Source: Planctomycetaceae bacterium
GTDB taxonomy: Bacteria > Planctomycetota > Planctomycetia > Pirellulales > Lacipirellulaceae
Assembly: GCA_002702655.1 (NCBI GenBank)
Contig: PABB01000015.1
Span: 124,001-188,000 of the forward strand
Direction of reading: 5' to 3'
DNA: 64,000 bases
Part shown: positions 27,190 to 36,163 of the stretch, in pieces
Numbering within the stretch: the stretch's first letter is position 1
Layout: each line of letters starts with the position of its first letter
Position numbers and translations under genes: made by a program
Notes under the pieces: generated by a model
What the model was told of the DNA's origin: nothing
What the model saw: only the letters and a program-made list of their open reading frames with translations
The model's database searches: none

Positions 27190-28440
27190 ATGCTTTACCG
27201 ATGCATTTTGCAGTGCTGCTTTGGCTTGCTCGCCAGCGGGACCCTCGGCGTCCAGCTCGCCGCGGCGCAAGACGTCGTCGATATCGACGTCGCGACGCGA
27301 CGCGGTTTGGTGTCGGTCGACGTCGAGTCGCTCGGCGGCGCCATGGGCAACCGCATCAAGGTGCGCGTACAGCGGCGGGCTGGCGCCCCGATCAACGTGG
27401 TTGTCCAGCCGGGGTTGGTGCTGGCGCCCCAGGGCGCCGACGTGCAGCGGATGGCGGTCGTCAAGTTGGTCGGCAAATACGTGCCGGGCAATCAGTATCA
27501 GCGGGCCACCGTGATGGTGCTGGCCGATCAGCAGCCGCACACGTTCCTGCTGCAGGCGGTGTGCATTGATTATCACAAATCCTCGCCGAAAGCGGGGCAG
27601 CGGTACGCCGTGGTCGACGTCGACGTCCGCTGCCAGCGGATTCTCTCGGCGCCGCTTCCCGAGGGAGCGTCCGTGTGGGCGTATCAGTCCGCCATCTGGA
27701 TGGACCGCGCGGGCGTCGCCAGCAGCGAACTGCAGCGGATCTTCAGCGTGCCTGCGATCGAAATCCAAAGCGCTCAAAAACTCATCGCCCGCGCCGAGCA
27801 GGTCGGCGTTGAGTCGCTCGCCCAGGTCGACGTGTCCGCCGACGTCCGCGCGCAGGCCGAAGGCGTCTTTTCCGCCGATCCGCAGGTCCGGGTCGAGGCG
27901 TACCGCCGCGTCCAAGGACTCAGCGCCGAAGATCGCCGCAAGTTGCAGGTGCTGGTCGACGTCAACGTCCTGCGCAACGGCCAACTCCCCGACGCCAGCG
28001 AACTGCGGGCCGCCAACACGCTCGAGAGTCTGCTGCCCGAAGGGCTCAATCTGCCCCAACTGCAGATTCCCGAGTCGCTGGACGCCCTAACCGACTTGCT
28101 GCAATCGCTGCCGGACCTGGTCGGGAACGAAGATGACGACACGGACGTGATCCGGTTCCCGCGGGCGCGGTTGCTGCCGTTGATGGTCGGCCTGCGAGCC
28201 CGCCGCCCGGCGGTCCGGGCGCTGACTGTGCGCCGGGTGGCGCAGCTCAACGATCCGTGGGCGGTCGACACGCTGATTGTCGTGCTGGCCGACCCCAGCC
28301 CCCGCGTGCGCCAGGCGGCGGCGGAAGGGTTGAAGCAGCGCACGGGCCAGGATTTCGGCGAGGACGCCGAGCAATGGCGCACCTGGTGGACCGCGGCCCA
28401 GGACGGCAGCCTCGCGGCGCCCGATCCCGCGGCGCCGTAG
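27190..28440 (+). CDS. Secreted protein with C-terminal HEAT-like repeat
   Basis: 416 residues from an ATG at 27190 with GGGAG 7 bases upstream. Signal peptide MLYRCILQCCFGLLASGTLG..LAAAQ. The middle is not recognised. The last 90 residues (MVGLRARRPAVRALTVRRVAQLNDPWAVDTLIVVLADPSPRVRQAAAEGLKQRTGQDFG) look like paired HEAT helices. The end WRTWWTAAQ recalls planctomycete HEAT proteins. Likely a periplasmic protein-protein interaction factor. Function unknown. It converges on the LuxR-type gene, with 48 bases between. Confidence 0.75.
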   Translation: MLYRCILQCCFGLLASGTLGVQLAAAQDVVDIDVATRRGLVSVDVESLGGAMGNRIKVRVQRRAGAPINVVVQPGLVLAPQGADVQRMAVVKLVGKYVPGNQYQRATVMVLADQQPHTFLLQAVCIDYHKSSPKAGQRYAVVDVDVRCQRILSAPLPEGASVWAYQSAIWMDRAGVASSELQRIFSVPAIEIQSAQKLIARAEQVGVESLAQVDVSADVRAQAEGVFSADPQVRVEAYRRVQGLSAEDRRKLQVLVDVNVLRNGQLPDASELRAANTLESLLPEGLNLPQLQIPESLDALTDLLQSLPDLVGNEDDDTDVIRFPRARLLPLMVGLRARRPAVRALTVRRVAQLNDPWAVDTLIVVLADPSPRVRQAAAEGLKQRTGQDFGEDAEQWRTWWTAAQDGSLAAPDPAAP

Positions 28441-28488
28441 CCGCCCGCTTTAAAGACTGGTGAAGTCACCCGACCGCGTCGGACCATG

Positions 28489-29271
28489 TTAATCGGCGAA
28501 CTCCGGTCGTCGGGCGCCGTTTGCTTGCACTGACCTCGCCCTGCCGCGAGGCGGGAAGTCTTCCAACGAACCTCTTGGTGCGCCGAGTTCCGAAAGGCCC
28601 AACTCACGCAGCAGCAGCTTGAGCTCGGTCGCGGCGACAGCGAGCTGGGCCGCACTCTTGACCTTGAATTTGGCCGTCAATCTGGCTCGATTGTTCTCGA
28701 CGGTGCGAATGGACACGCCGAGTCGCCTGGCGATTGTCTTGTTCAGCGCCCCGGTCAGCAATTCGCGCAGGATCGTATATTCCCGCGGCGTCAACGAGTC
28801 CCACTTGTCTTTGAGCACACGTGCCCGCTCAGCTTTTCGATGCCGAGCCGCATCGAAACGGATGGCCGCGTGGATCACCGCCGCATCCCAGGAGGCGTTC
28901 TCGCCATATGCTTCGACGGAGAATGCGCCGCACTGCATCGCTGCGACAGCGGTTGCCACGTCGATGCGCTCGCCCCGATAGACGATGGTGAACAGCGTGC
29001 TCAATGCCGTGGCGGGTTGCAGGAGTTCCAAACCGTTGCCGTCGGGGAACTCCATCGCACTGACGACGCACGAGGGATGCGCCACCGCCGCGGCGTCGAG
29101 GAGCGTCCTGAACTCGCCTAACGAACCCAGTAAAACAGGTCGAATCCCCTGGCCGGCGCATTGTTGCGCGAGCGCCTCGCGGGCCGCCTCGCTGGGAAAC
29201 ACAAGATAGGCGCTCGGCGAGCTCGCAGCGTCAAGCCGCGCTGGACGAATAGTTTCGTTGCCGTCGTACAT
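28489..29271 (-). CDS. LuxR/FixJ-type regulator with degenerate (pseudo) receiver domain
   Basis: 260 residues from the ATG at 29271. The C-terminal helix-turn-helix is intact: SLTPREYTILRELLTGALNKTIARRLGVSIRTVENNRARLTAKF (159-202), as in FixJ/NarL. The first 130 residues align with the FixJ receiver encoded at 35519-36163 but have lost every catalytic position. The acidic pair is FPS (25-27), the phosphoacceptor Asp is Ala72, the conserved Thr is Val97 and the Lys is Glu120. It should bind DNA but cannot be phosphorylated in the usual way. It lies 348 bases downstream of the ANTAR regulator on the same strand, in a signalling cluster. Confidence 0.83.
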   Translation of the reverse strand: MYDGNETIRPARLDAASSPSAYLVFPSEAAREALAQQCAGQGIRPVLLGSLGEFRTLLDAAAVAHPSCVVSAMEFPDGNGLELLQPATALSTLFTIVYRGERIDVATAVAAMQCGAFSVEAYGENASWDAAVIHAAIRFDAARHRKAERARVLKDKWDSLTPREYTILRELLTGALNKTIARRLGVSIRTVENNRARLTAKFKVKSAAQLAVAATELKLLLRELGLSELGAPRGSLEDFPPRGRARSVQANGARRPEFAD

Positions 29272-29619
29272 CTCGGTCCGCTCTGACTGGGGACAAAGTT
29301 CGACGTGCCAAAAGCTGAGCGCCGCAAAGACACTGCCTGGGGTCTCGCGGCCCGGCCCACGTAGGCGGAGAAGCTTTGGCGCCGAACGGGATTGCGTACG
29401 GATGCCGCCGGCTGGCATTTTGCCAGGGCGACGCAGGCGCCATTGCCTAGAGAGTGCGGCCGCCATGGCCGCGAGCGACGGGTTCATGTCGCGGCGGTGA
29501 ACAGAGCAAAAACCGCACGTCGTGTCAACTGGCGTCAGCAGCCGCCTCGCCGCGCAGGATGAGCGGTCCTGGTGGGCGGCGAAACGAGAACAACTGGCAC
29601 AAGCCCGCGTGAGGCCCGG
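29272..29619. other. Intergenic region between two regulators
   Basis: A 348-base gap between minus-strand regulator genes. The frame of the LuxR-type gene stays open for 72 codons upstream, but those residues match no domain. A promoter is likely here. Confidence 0.4.
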
Positions 29620-30213
29620 TCATTGGGGGGGCCCTAGCGCATCGTCGGCGTCGATGATTGCTGCGGCAATCTCGACTAATTTGCGGTTTTTTGTGCTGGC
29701 GAGCTGTTGCAGCCTGCGATGCGCTTCGGATTCCGTGAGTCCCGTGCGGTGCATCAAGATGCCTTTGGCGCGCTCGATCAGCTTGCGCGCCGCCAGTCGT
29801 TCTTGCAGGGCCGACGCCTCCTCCCGTAGCGCGTGCAGTTCCTCGAACCGGTAGAGCGCCAGTTCGATGTTCGTCCCCAAATTCTCCTGGGTGACAGGCT
29901 TCACCAAGTAGGCCATCACATTGCCCGACTTGGCCCGCTGGATGTACTCCGGATCGTCGTATGCCGAAATGACGATAATAGGCGTCGGGCGGATGTCTTG
30001 GATGGCGGAAATCGCCTCCAAGCCGAGCATGTCGGGGAGCACGATGTCGGCAATCACGAGGTTCGGCGCATGCTGCTCGCATGCCGCGATGAGATCGTGG
30101 CCCGCGCCGACCGCAGCAACGACTTCATGCCCCAAATCCCGCAAGAACGAGGCGATCCTCTCCAGTTGGACGCGATCGTCGTCCGCAATCGCGACTCGCA
30201 ATGAAGTCGACAT
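29620..30213 (-). CDS. ANTAR-domain response regulator (AmiR/NasR type)
   Basis: 197 residues. The receiver (about 5-122) is intact: acidic cluster DDD at 11-13, phosphoacceptor Asp56 in VIADIVLPDM, Ser/Thr region VISAY and Lys105 in LVKPV. The ANTAR domain (about 133-188) has ALQERLAARKLIERAKGILMHRTGLTESEAHRRLQQLA, the three-helix RNA-binding fold that prevents transcription termination at paired hairpins in target leaders. The kinase encoded upstream on the same strand is the obvious candidate partner, but this is inferred. Confidence 0.93.
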   Translation of the reverse strand: MSTSLRVAIADDDRVQLERIASFLRDLGHEVVAAVGAGHDLIAACEQHAPNLVIADIVLPDMLGLEAISAIQDIRPTPIIVISAYDDPEYIQRAKSGNVMAYLVKPVTQENLGTNIELALYRFEELHALREEASALQERLAARKLIERAKGILMHRTGLTESEAHRRLQQLASTKNRKLVEIAAAIIDADDALGPPQ

Positions 30214-30585
30214 GTTTGAGCCAGCAGAATTTCTCGCAGGCGGAACCTGCTCAGGTGCACCGCGCCCCGTCGCTACGCTACGACCGCTAGTCTGGAATCA
30301 GCTTCATCGATTGTACGGAATTCTCGAAGCGATGTGCGACGCTCCGCCAGCTTAAGCCCCGTCGCAGTCGACGCTCACGCGTTCACGCGCTCCGCCCGGC
30401 GCACTCGGCCGAGGACACTGGGGCTGTCGTCTCCGCAGCCTGAGGTGACGCCAAGCGAAGCGGCGCGTTTGCGAGCGGGCAGCGAGCTCAACGGGTTCAC
30501 TATCGGCGATAAACCCGCGGCGTATCAACTAGGATTTTCCTAGTGACTAGATGAAAACAGCTTCTTGACCCGCGCGACTCGCGCG
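30214..30585. other. Intergenic region upstream of ANTAR regulator
   Basis: A 372-base gap between the kinase stop and the ANTAR regulator start. It holds a 17-base palindrome at 30528-30544 (listed separately) and no convincing gene. Confidence 0.5.
30528..30544. promoter_or_regulatory. Palindrome, possible regulator site (copy 1)
   Basis: ACTAGGATTTTCCTAGT: two perfect 7-base arms (ACTAGGA / TCCTAGT) around TTT. A related palindrome, CTGGGAATTTCCCAG, lies at 35068-35082 in the gap upstream of the kinase and FixJ genes. Both fit CTRGGAWTTTCCYAG. Symmetry and location suggest an operator for one of the cluster's regulators. It could also be the end of a terminator for the kinase gene. Confidence 0.4.
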
Positions 30586-33500
30586 CTATGAGAGGTCAAT
30601 TCGGCCTTCAAGGAACTCAACCAGATCCGACTGCATCCGGTTGTTTTCGTGGCATAGATTCTCAAACGCTTCGGCGATATCAACGCTTCCGTCACGCGCC
30701 GTGTTCTCGATGTGAAACGCCACGTGCTCGGGCACCGCCGCGCCGAATAGCTTGAAATGGTGGCGTAGGTTCGCCGCGCAAATTCGCATCTCGTCCGCGT
30801 GCGCGCCGTCCATGGCCGTTCGGAGTTGCTCCAGGAGATCGTCGGTTTCTTGGATCGTGATTTCGGCCAGCCGCCGCAGCACTTCCGGATCGCCGTCGGC
30901 CGATTGCAGTGAGACGCTCCAGTTCACCGCGCCCGGCGGCTTGGACTTGGGCGCCCTCTGGGCCGCGGCCTCGGCGGCGTCAAAGCGGGCGTCCAGTCCA
31001 AACGACTGCGCCGCGGCGGCCAGCGTCTCGATGAGGTCTTGCGTGCCAAACGGCTTGGGCAAGTAACCGTCCATCCCGGCCGCCAGACAGCGGTCGGCAT
31101 CGCCCTTCATCGCGTGGGCGGTGATGGCGATGATCGGCGTATGGTGATCCGAGTTTTCTTCCAGCTGCCGGATCGCGCGCGTCGCCTCCAAGCCGTCGAC
31201 GACTGGCATCTGCAAATCCATGAGCACCAGATCGGGGCGCTGGGACTGCCACAATTGCACTGCCTCGCGGCCGTCGCGGGCGATTTGCACATGATGGCGA
31301 TCTCCGGCCAGCATGTCGCGAATCAACGATTGATTGGCCAAATTGTCCTCGGCCAGCAGAATTCGCAGCGTCCCCGGTTCGCGAGCTTTGCCGGCGCCGG
31401 GCGCCGAGTCGTCCGGCCGGGCGGCGTCGTCTCCTGGGACATGTTCGGCGGCCAGTGCCAATGCCGCCGCTCTTCGCAATTCGCGCTGTCCGACGGGCTT
31501 CATCAGTCGCGCCGCAACCCGTTGACTGTCCAGCGTACTGAGTTTTTCCAAGCCTTCGCTCGAACTCAGGTGAATGATCGGCGCTTGCACCCCGCCGCAC
31601 AACTCGTCCAGATCGACCATCAGTCCTGGCAGTTCGGCTCCCGCGGAGCGCTCGTCGATGATCAGCAGTGGCACCTGGATTCCGTCCTCGGCAGCCGCGA
31701 CGGCTTGGCGAATCGCCTCGTCCGGATCGGCCGCTTCCAGCGCCGACATGCCGCCGAATTCCAACGCCCGCGCCAAGTGCCTGCGCGTTCTGGTGTTCCG
31801 CTCAAGAATGAGCGCCGTCTTGCCCTGCAAATACGCGGGAGCTCGCTCGGCATCGCGCTCGCCCGCTTCCGGCTGCCGCGTCAGCCGCGCTGTGAAGTGA
31901 AACGTCGAACCAAATCCCTCCGAGCTGTCGAACCATAGCCGCCCGTTCATCATCGCGGCCAAGCTCGACGTGATCGACAAGCCCAGACCGGTTCCGCCGA
32001 ACCGGCGCGAACTGGACGCGTCTCCCTGCTCGAACGCTTCGAGAATGCTCTGGTGTTTCTCGGGCGGGACGCCGATGCCCGTATCGCTCACGGCGTAGTG
32101 AAACGTGAGCTGGTCGCCTTCGCTGGCATCGATTCCCACATCGAGCCACACGTGACCGGTCGCGGTGAACTTCACGGCATTGCCGACCAAATTGACGAGA
32201 GCCTGTCGGAGTCGAGTGGGGTCGCCTAGCAAACTGTCTGGCGCCGAGGGGTCAATGGAGAATCCCAGCTCAAGCCCTTTGGCGTCAGCGCGAACCCCGA
32301 GAGCTTTCATGGCGGAACTGATCACCTCTTCGTGCCGAAAGCCGATGCACTCCAGCGCGAGTTGCCCCGCTTCGATCCTCGAGAAGTCCAGGATGTCGTT
32401 GATCACGGCCAGCAGCGAGACGCACGATTCGCGAATGATGCTGGTGTACTCGCGCTGTTTGTGATCCAGATCCGAGGCCAACAACAGCTCGGCAGCGCTC
32501 GTGACGGTCGTCATGGGCGTGCGGATTTCGTGGCTCATGTTCGCCAAGAATGCGCTTTTGGCATGGCTGGCGCACTCCGCATCTTCTTTGGCGTCGGTCA
32601 GTTTGACCAGGGCGTCGCTGAGCTCCGCCGTCCGGTCGTCGACGCGCTGCTCGAGCGACTCGTTCAAACTCCGCAACTCCGCCTCGGCGGCCTTGCGCTG
32701 TGAAATGTCAGCGATCGTGCTGAGGACGTAGACTTCGTCCTGCATCTCGACCGGGCTCAGGCCAATCTCGATCGGCACTTCCGTCCGGTCCTTTCGCAGG
32801 CCGAACAGATCCCGTCCCGCCCCCATTTGGCGCGCGACCGGATCGGCGGAGTAGCTCTTGCGGAGCGCCGCGTGGTTGTGCCGAAACCGATCAGGCACCA
32901 GGATCTCGACCGACTTGCCGAGCAATTCGTCGCGTTGGTAATCGAAGAGCAGCTCCGTGGCCGCGTTGACGAGCACGATGACGCCTTGGGCGTCTGTCAT
33001 CACGATCGCCGTGGGCGCCGCTTCGACAGTCCGGCGAAATCGCTCTTCGTACTTGTCGCGTTCCTGTTCCGCCCGCTTTTGCCTGGAAATGTCGCGCGAC
33101 GTGTGACTGACGCCCGTCAGCCGCCCCGTCGCGTCATTGATGGGCGAAACCGACACGGAGACGTCAACCAAATGTCCCTCGCGGCACAAGCGTTGCGATT
33201 CGAAGTGCTCCACCGTGTCGCCGCGCTGAATCGCCGCCAGCAGCTCGTTGAGTTCGTGCCTGCGCTCCGCCGGCACGAGCATGGCCATGTGCTGCCCGAC
33301 GATCTCGTCCTCGGAAAAACCAAAGATCCGCTCGGCTCCGACGTTCCAGCTTGTGATGACGCCGCCGGTCGTCGTGCTGAAGATTGCGTCGTCGGCGGAT
33401 CGCACGATGGCTGCCAGTTGCTGAGCGTCCGCCTCGGCCCGGCGACGTTCGACAATTTGGCGCTGGAGCGAATCGGTGGTCTCGGCGACTTGTTTGGCCA

Positions 33501-34659
33501 TCGTCTGAAAGGCGTCGGCGAGAATGCCGATTTCGCCCCTCCGGTTGGACGGCAACGCGATGGCCCCGGTCTCGGAAAAGCCTTGCACGGCGGCCGTCAT
33601 GTCTTCCAAGTCCCGCGTCACGCCGCGCATCACGGCGACCGCCAGCAAGGCCGCCAACAAGGCGACGACGACGCCAACGCCCAGACTGACCCAGCGAACC
33701 GCCTTCGCGGGCTCCAACAGAACGTCGCGGCTGACCGTTTTGACAATGAACACGGGCTCGCGGTCGTCCGCGCCGACCTTGCGGATCGACGCGTAGTAGC
33801 GATCGCCGCGACTGTCGTCCGTCCAGGCGTCGACAGGTTGATGTGGCGCATCGGTTTGCAGGGCCAGGGCCAGTTCGGGGAATTCGTCTTGCAGCCAGTG
33901 GGGAGTTTCGAGATCGGCGCCGAACTCAAACTCGGGCGAGGGATGCGCCAAGTAACCGCCGAATGAATCGACGACAAAGACGCGTTGATCGTCGCTGTTG
34001 GCGGAGCGCATCCGCGCCAGCATGGCCGTCGCGTCCACATTGATCACCAGCACGCCGTACAGGTCGCCCGCTGCGTTGTGAAGAGGAGTGCAGGCGCGAA
34101 CGACAGGGAGGTGAGGGACTTCGATTTCCCCATGCTCGCGATTGAGCGTAATGCGGCCAAGTTGCACGTCGCCCGAAGGAGCGTTGAGAGCTCGCAAGAC
34201 GTAGTCGCGTCCCCCCTTGGCCTGCAGCTCCGAGACCGGCGCCACGTGAACGGCGCCCGCCGCGCTGGTACGGTCGACGCGCACGCGTTCCATACCGCCA
34301 TCCGCCATGGCGATGATCCGCGCCTGGACGTAGTCGGGATTGGCCTCCAACTGCGCCGAGAACAACTCGGCGACGTCCGACCTCAACGCAGCCAAATCCG
34401 TCTGGGCACCGGCCCCCGACGCGGCTTCGACAAAGCGTCGCACCGTCGGCGAGCCGCGCAGCGCGGCCACGTCCTCGGTGATTCCGACTAGCGAGGAGTT
34501 CAGCTCCGCCGCCAACTGGGCCGCGTGCGAGCGAATGGAGGCCAATTCATTCGGGACGACAATCCCTTCCAGCCGCCGCGCAGCAATCCACGCCTGCGCC
34601 AGCGATGTCGCGCAGACGACCAAGACGACAACGACGAGCATGCGGGTCGATAGCTTCAT
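30586..34659 (-). CDS. Membrane hybrid sensor histidine kinase (Cache, HAMP, 2 PAS, HisKA, HATPase, 2 REC, HPt-like)
   Basis: 1357 residues from the ATG at 34659. The first membrane helix is at 7-24, a Cache-like periplasmic sensor covers about 30-315, and the second helix is at 325-344. A HAMP segment (345-395) leads to PAS domains at about 412-525 and 540-655. A coiled coil precedes HisKA with His710 in FLANMSHEIRTP. The ATPase follows, with N box (NLVGNAVKF), DTGIGV and GGTGLGL. A first receiver-like domain (945-1070) keeps Asp1002 and Lys1054. The second receiver (1098-1215) has Asp1148 and Lys1202. The C-terminal HPt-like domain has AANLRHHFKLFGA, with Ala1296 where the phospho-His is expected. 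Confidence 0.93.
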   Translation of the reverse strand: MKLSTRMLVVVVLVVCATSLAQAWIAARRLEGIVVPNELASIRSHAAQLAAELNSSLVGITEDVAALRGSPTVRRFVEAASGAGAQTDLAALRSDVAELFSAQLEANPDYVQARIIAMADGGMERVRVDRTSAAGAVHVAPVSELQAKGGRDYVLRALNAPSGDVQLGRITLNREHGEIEVPHLPVVRACTPLHNAAGDLYGVLVINVDATAMLARMRSANSDDQRVFVVDSFGGYLAHPSPEFEFGADLETPHWLQDEFPELALALQTDAPHQPVDAWTDDSRGDRYYASIRKVGADDREPVFIVKTVSRDVLLEPAKAVRWVSLGVGVVVALLAALLAVAVMRGVTRDLEDMTAAVQGFSETGAIALPSNRRGEIGILADAFQTMAKQVAETTDSLQRQIVERRRAEADAQQLAAIVRSADDAIFSTTTGGVITSWNVGAERIFGFSEDEIVGQHMAMLVPAERRHELNELLAAIQRGDTVEHFESQRLCREGHLVDVSVSVSPINDATGRLTGVSHTSRDISRQKRAEQERDKYEERFRRTVEAAPTAIVMTDAQGVIVLVNAATELLFDYQRDELLGKSVEILVPDRFRHNHAALRKSYSADPVARQMGAGRDLFGLRKDRTEVPIEIGLSPVEMQDEVYVLSTIADISQRKAAEAELRSLNESLEQRVDDRTAELSDALVKLTDAKEDAECASHAKSAFLANMSHEIRTPMTTVTSAAELLLASDLDHKQREYTSIIRESCVSLLAVINDILDFSRIEAGQLALECIGFRHEEVISSAMKALGVRADAKGLELGFSIDPSAPDSLLGDPTRLRQALVNLVGNAVKFTATGHVWLDVGIDASEGDQLTFHYAVSDTGIGVPPEKHQSILEAFEQGDASSSRRFGGTGLGLSITSSLAAMMNGRLWFDSSEGFGSTFHFTARLTRQPEAGERDAERAPAYLQGKTALILERNTRTRRHLARALEFGGMSALEAADPDEAIRQAVAAAEDGIQVPLLIIDERSAGAELPGLMVDLDELCGGVQAPIIHLSSSEGLEKLSTLDSQRVAARLMKPVGQRELRRAAALALAAEHVPGDDAARPDDSAPGAGKAREPGTLRILLAEDNLANQSLIRDMLAGDRHHVQIARDGREAVQLWQSQRPDLVLMDLQMPVVDGLEATRAIRQLEENSDHHTPIIAITAHAMKGDADRCLAAGMDGYLPKPFGTQDLIETLAAAAQSFGLDARFDAAEAAAQRAPKSKPPGAVNWSVSLQSADGDPEVLRRLAEITIQETDDLLEQLRTAMDGAHADEMRICAANLRHHFKLFGAAVPEHVAFHIENTARDGSVDIAEAFENLCHENNRMQSDLVEFLEGRIDLS

Positions 34660-35518
34660 GGCACGAGGCAAACGCGGCTGTGACACAAAAGAGCAAGTCT
34701 TGCGGCCAGAAGAGACATCGGCCGCCGTTCGTCCGCAACGTTCGTCAACGCGACGTGATCCCTCCGCCGTCAAACAGCCGACTGTCCGCTAGTATACGAA
34801 ATCAACGCGTGAAAACGGAGCGGCCCCGGGTCGCAACGGATGGCGTTTTTGGCCCCGCTGCCGACCCAGCCCGCCCAGTCGACCGCGCCGCCGATGCATA
34901 ATTCGCCGGACCTCGATGTGTGTCAGGGCATGGGCGTCGCACGGCGCCGAGCGAATCTGATCCTTTCGGCGAGTTTCCAGGCTGCGAGTATCAAAGTGTC
35001 TAGGTCTGAGTCGAGAAAACGACAGGGACTCTGACGCCAGCGCCTGAAAGTGGTCCGCCGCAATATCCTGGGAATTTCCCAGTTCGCTCAGCTGGCTGTA
35101 GTGAGAGGCGGCTAAAATCGCCGAAAGATATTGCTTCATCCACCCGGCTGTGATGCCTGCCGGCTGGGTGCGTGTCGAGAGTTCATTAAGTTAAACGGTC
35201 GCGAGCGTCATCCGGCGCGGCGGCCGACGTGGGGCAGCGCGACAGCTCATCCGTCGACGACCAATGAAGAACGCCGACGCGACCGGATCGACGAGACCAG
35301 TTCCATGGCGAACTGAGCTGGAGCTTGGGTTTCGACAGCAATTGCCTACGAGGGCCCGACGCGGAAGATCATGAGAACAAGCCGCGTCGCTGCCGGCGGC
35401 GATTTTTTTCGGACGACAGCGAGGCGATGAAGCGGATCATTCGCGAAGTCGGCCGCCTGCGGACCGAATGCTTCCGCCATTCGCAGCGCAATGCGCGACT
35501 GCCAACAGATTTGACGCC
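34660..35518. other. Long divergent gap between kinase and FixJ-type genes
   Basis: 859 bases between divergent genes, the second-longest gap in the window. It contains the palindrome at 35068-35082. A minus-strand frame at 34789-35139 starts with a plausible Met but shows no signal peptide, domain or ribosome site, so it was not called. Promoters for both genes should lie here. Confidence 0.45.
35068..35082. promoter_or_regulatory. Palindrome, possible regulator site (copy 2)
   Basis: CTGGGAATTTCCCAG: 7-base arms (CTGGGAA / TTCCCAG) around a central T. It lies 409 bases upstream of the kinase start and 437 bases upstream of the FixJ-type start, and is related to the palindrome at 30528-30544. 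Inferred to be an operator. Confidence 0.4.
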
Positions 35519-36163
35519 ATGGCCAGGAACAAGTCGGACGACGATGCACGGCCCGTGGTCTACGTCGTGGACGACGACAGGATGTTTTGCGAGTGGCTCG
35601 TCGCCGTTCTCGACACGGTCGACGTGCGAGTCGTTGTCTGTGAGACCCCTTCCGAGTTCCTCGCGACGTTCTCCAACGAAGGGGTAGGGTGTATCGTCCT
35701 GGACGTCCGCCTGCCCGAAATGAGCGGCCTGAGGCTGCATCAGCGATTGATCGACGACGGCGTGGCCATGCCGGTGTTGATTATCACCGCCTACGGCGAC
35801 GTCTCGCAGGCCGTCCAGTCGATCAAGTCCGGGGCGGTCGACTACATCCAAAAACCGGCCACGGCGCAGGCGTTGCTCGATCGCATCCAGACGGCCCTGT
35901 CCTTGTCGGTCGAGCGGCAAAAGGCCAGTGCCGAACGGTCGGCGCTGCAGCGGCGATTTGCGACGCTCTCACCGCGCGAGGATGAAGTGCTCGCTCTGCT
36001 GCTCGAAGGGAAGACAACCAAGCAGATTTCCGCCGCGCTAGGGATCGGGTTGACGACCGTCGACTTCCACCGCAACAACATTCTGAAGAAGATGCGTGTC
36101 GACAATGTCGTAGAATTGGCGCAGGCCGTCATTCAGCACAATCAAACGCCGCCTGCAAACTAG
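35519..36163 (+). CDS. FixJ-family response regulator
   Basis: 214 residues from the ATG at 35519. The receiver (12-125) has the acidic triad DDD at 18-20, phosphoacceptor Asp62 in IVLDVRLPEMSG, the ITAYGD loop and the IQKPA lysine. A linker leads to a LuxR-type helix-turn-helix (LSPREDEVLALLLEGKTTKQISAALGIGLTTVDFHRNNILKKM, about 148-190). Phosphorylation should promote dimer binding to promoter DNA. It is divergent from the hybrid kinase, its likely partner. Its last 35 bases overlap the end of csrA on the other strand. Confidence 0.94.
   Translation: MARNKSDDDARPVVYVVDDDRMFCEWLVAVLDTVDVRVVVCETPSEFLATFSNEGVGCIVLDVRLPEMSGLRLHQRLIDDGVAMPVLIITAYGDVSQAVQSIKSGAVDYIQKPATAQALLDRIQTALSLSVERQKASAERSALQRRFATLSPREDEVLALLLEGKTTKQISAALGIGLTTVDFHRNNILKKMRVDNVVELAQAVIQHNQTPPAN

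Noticed and set aside
30334-30543. Short plus-strand frame in the gap before the ANTAR gene
   Set aside because: It ends inside the palindrome, lacks a ribosome site and matches nothing.
34789-35139. Possible 116-residue minus-strand gene in the kinase/FixJ gap
   Set aside because: No ribosome site, no domain, and an Arg-rich C-terminal half typical of a chance frame.
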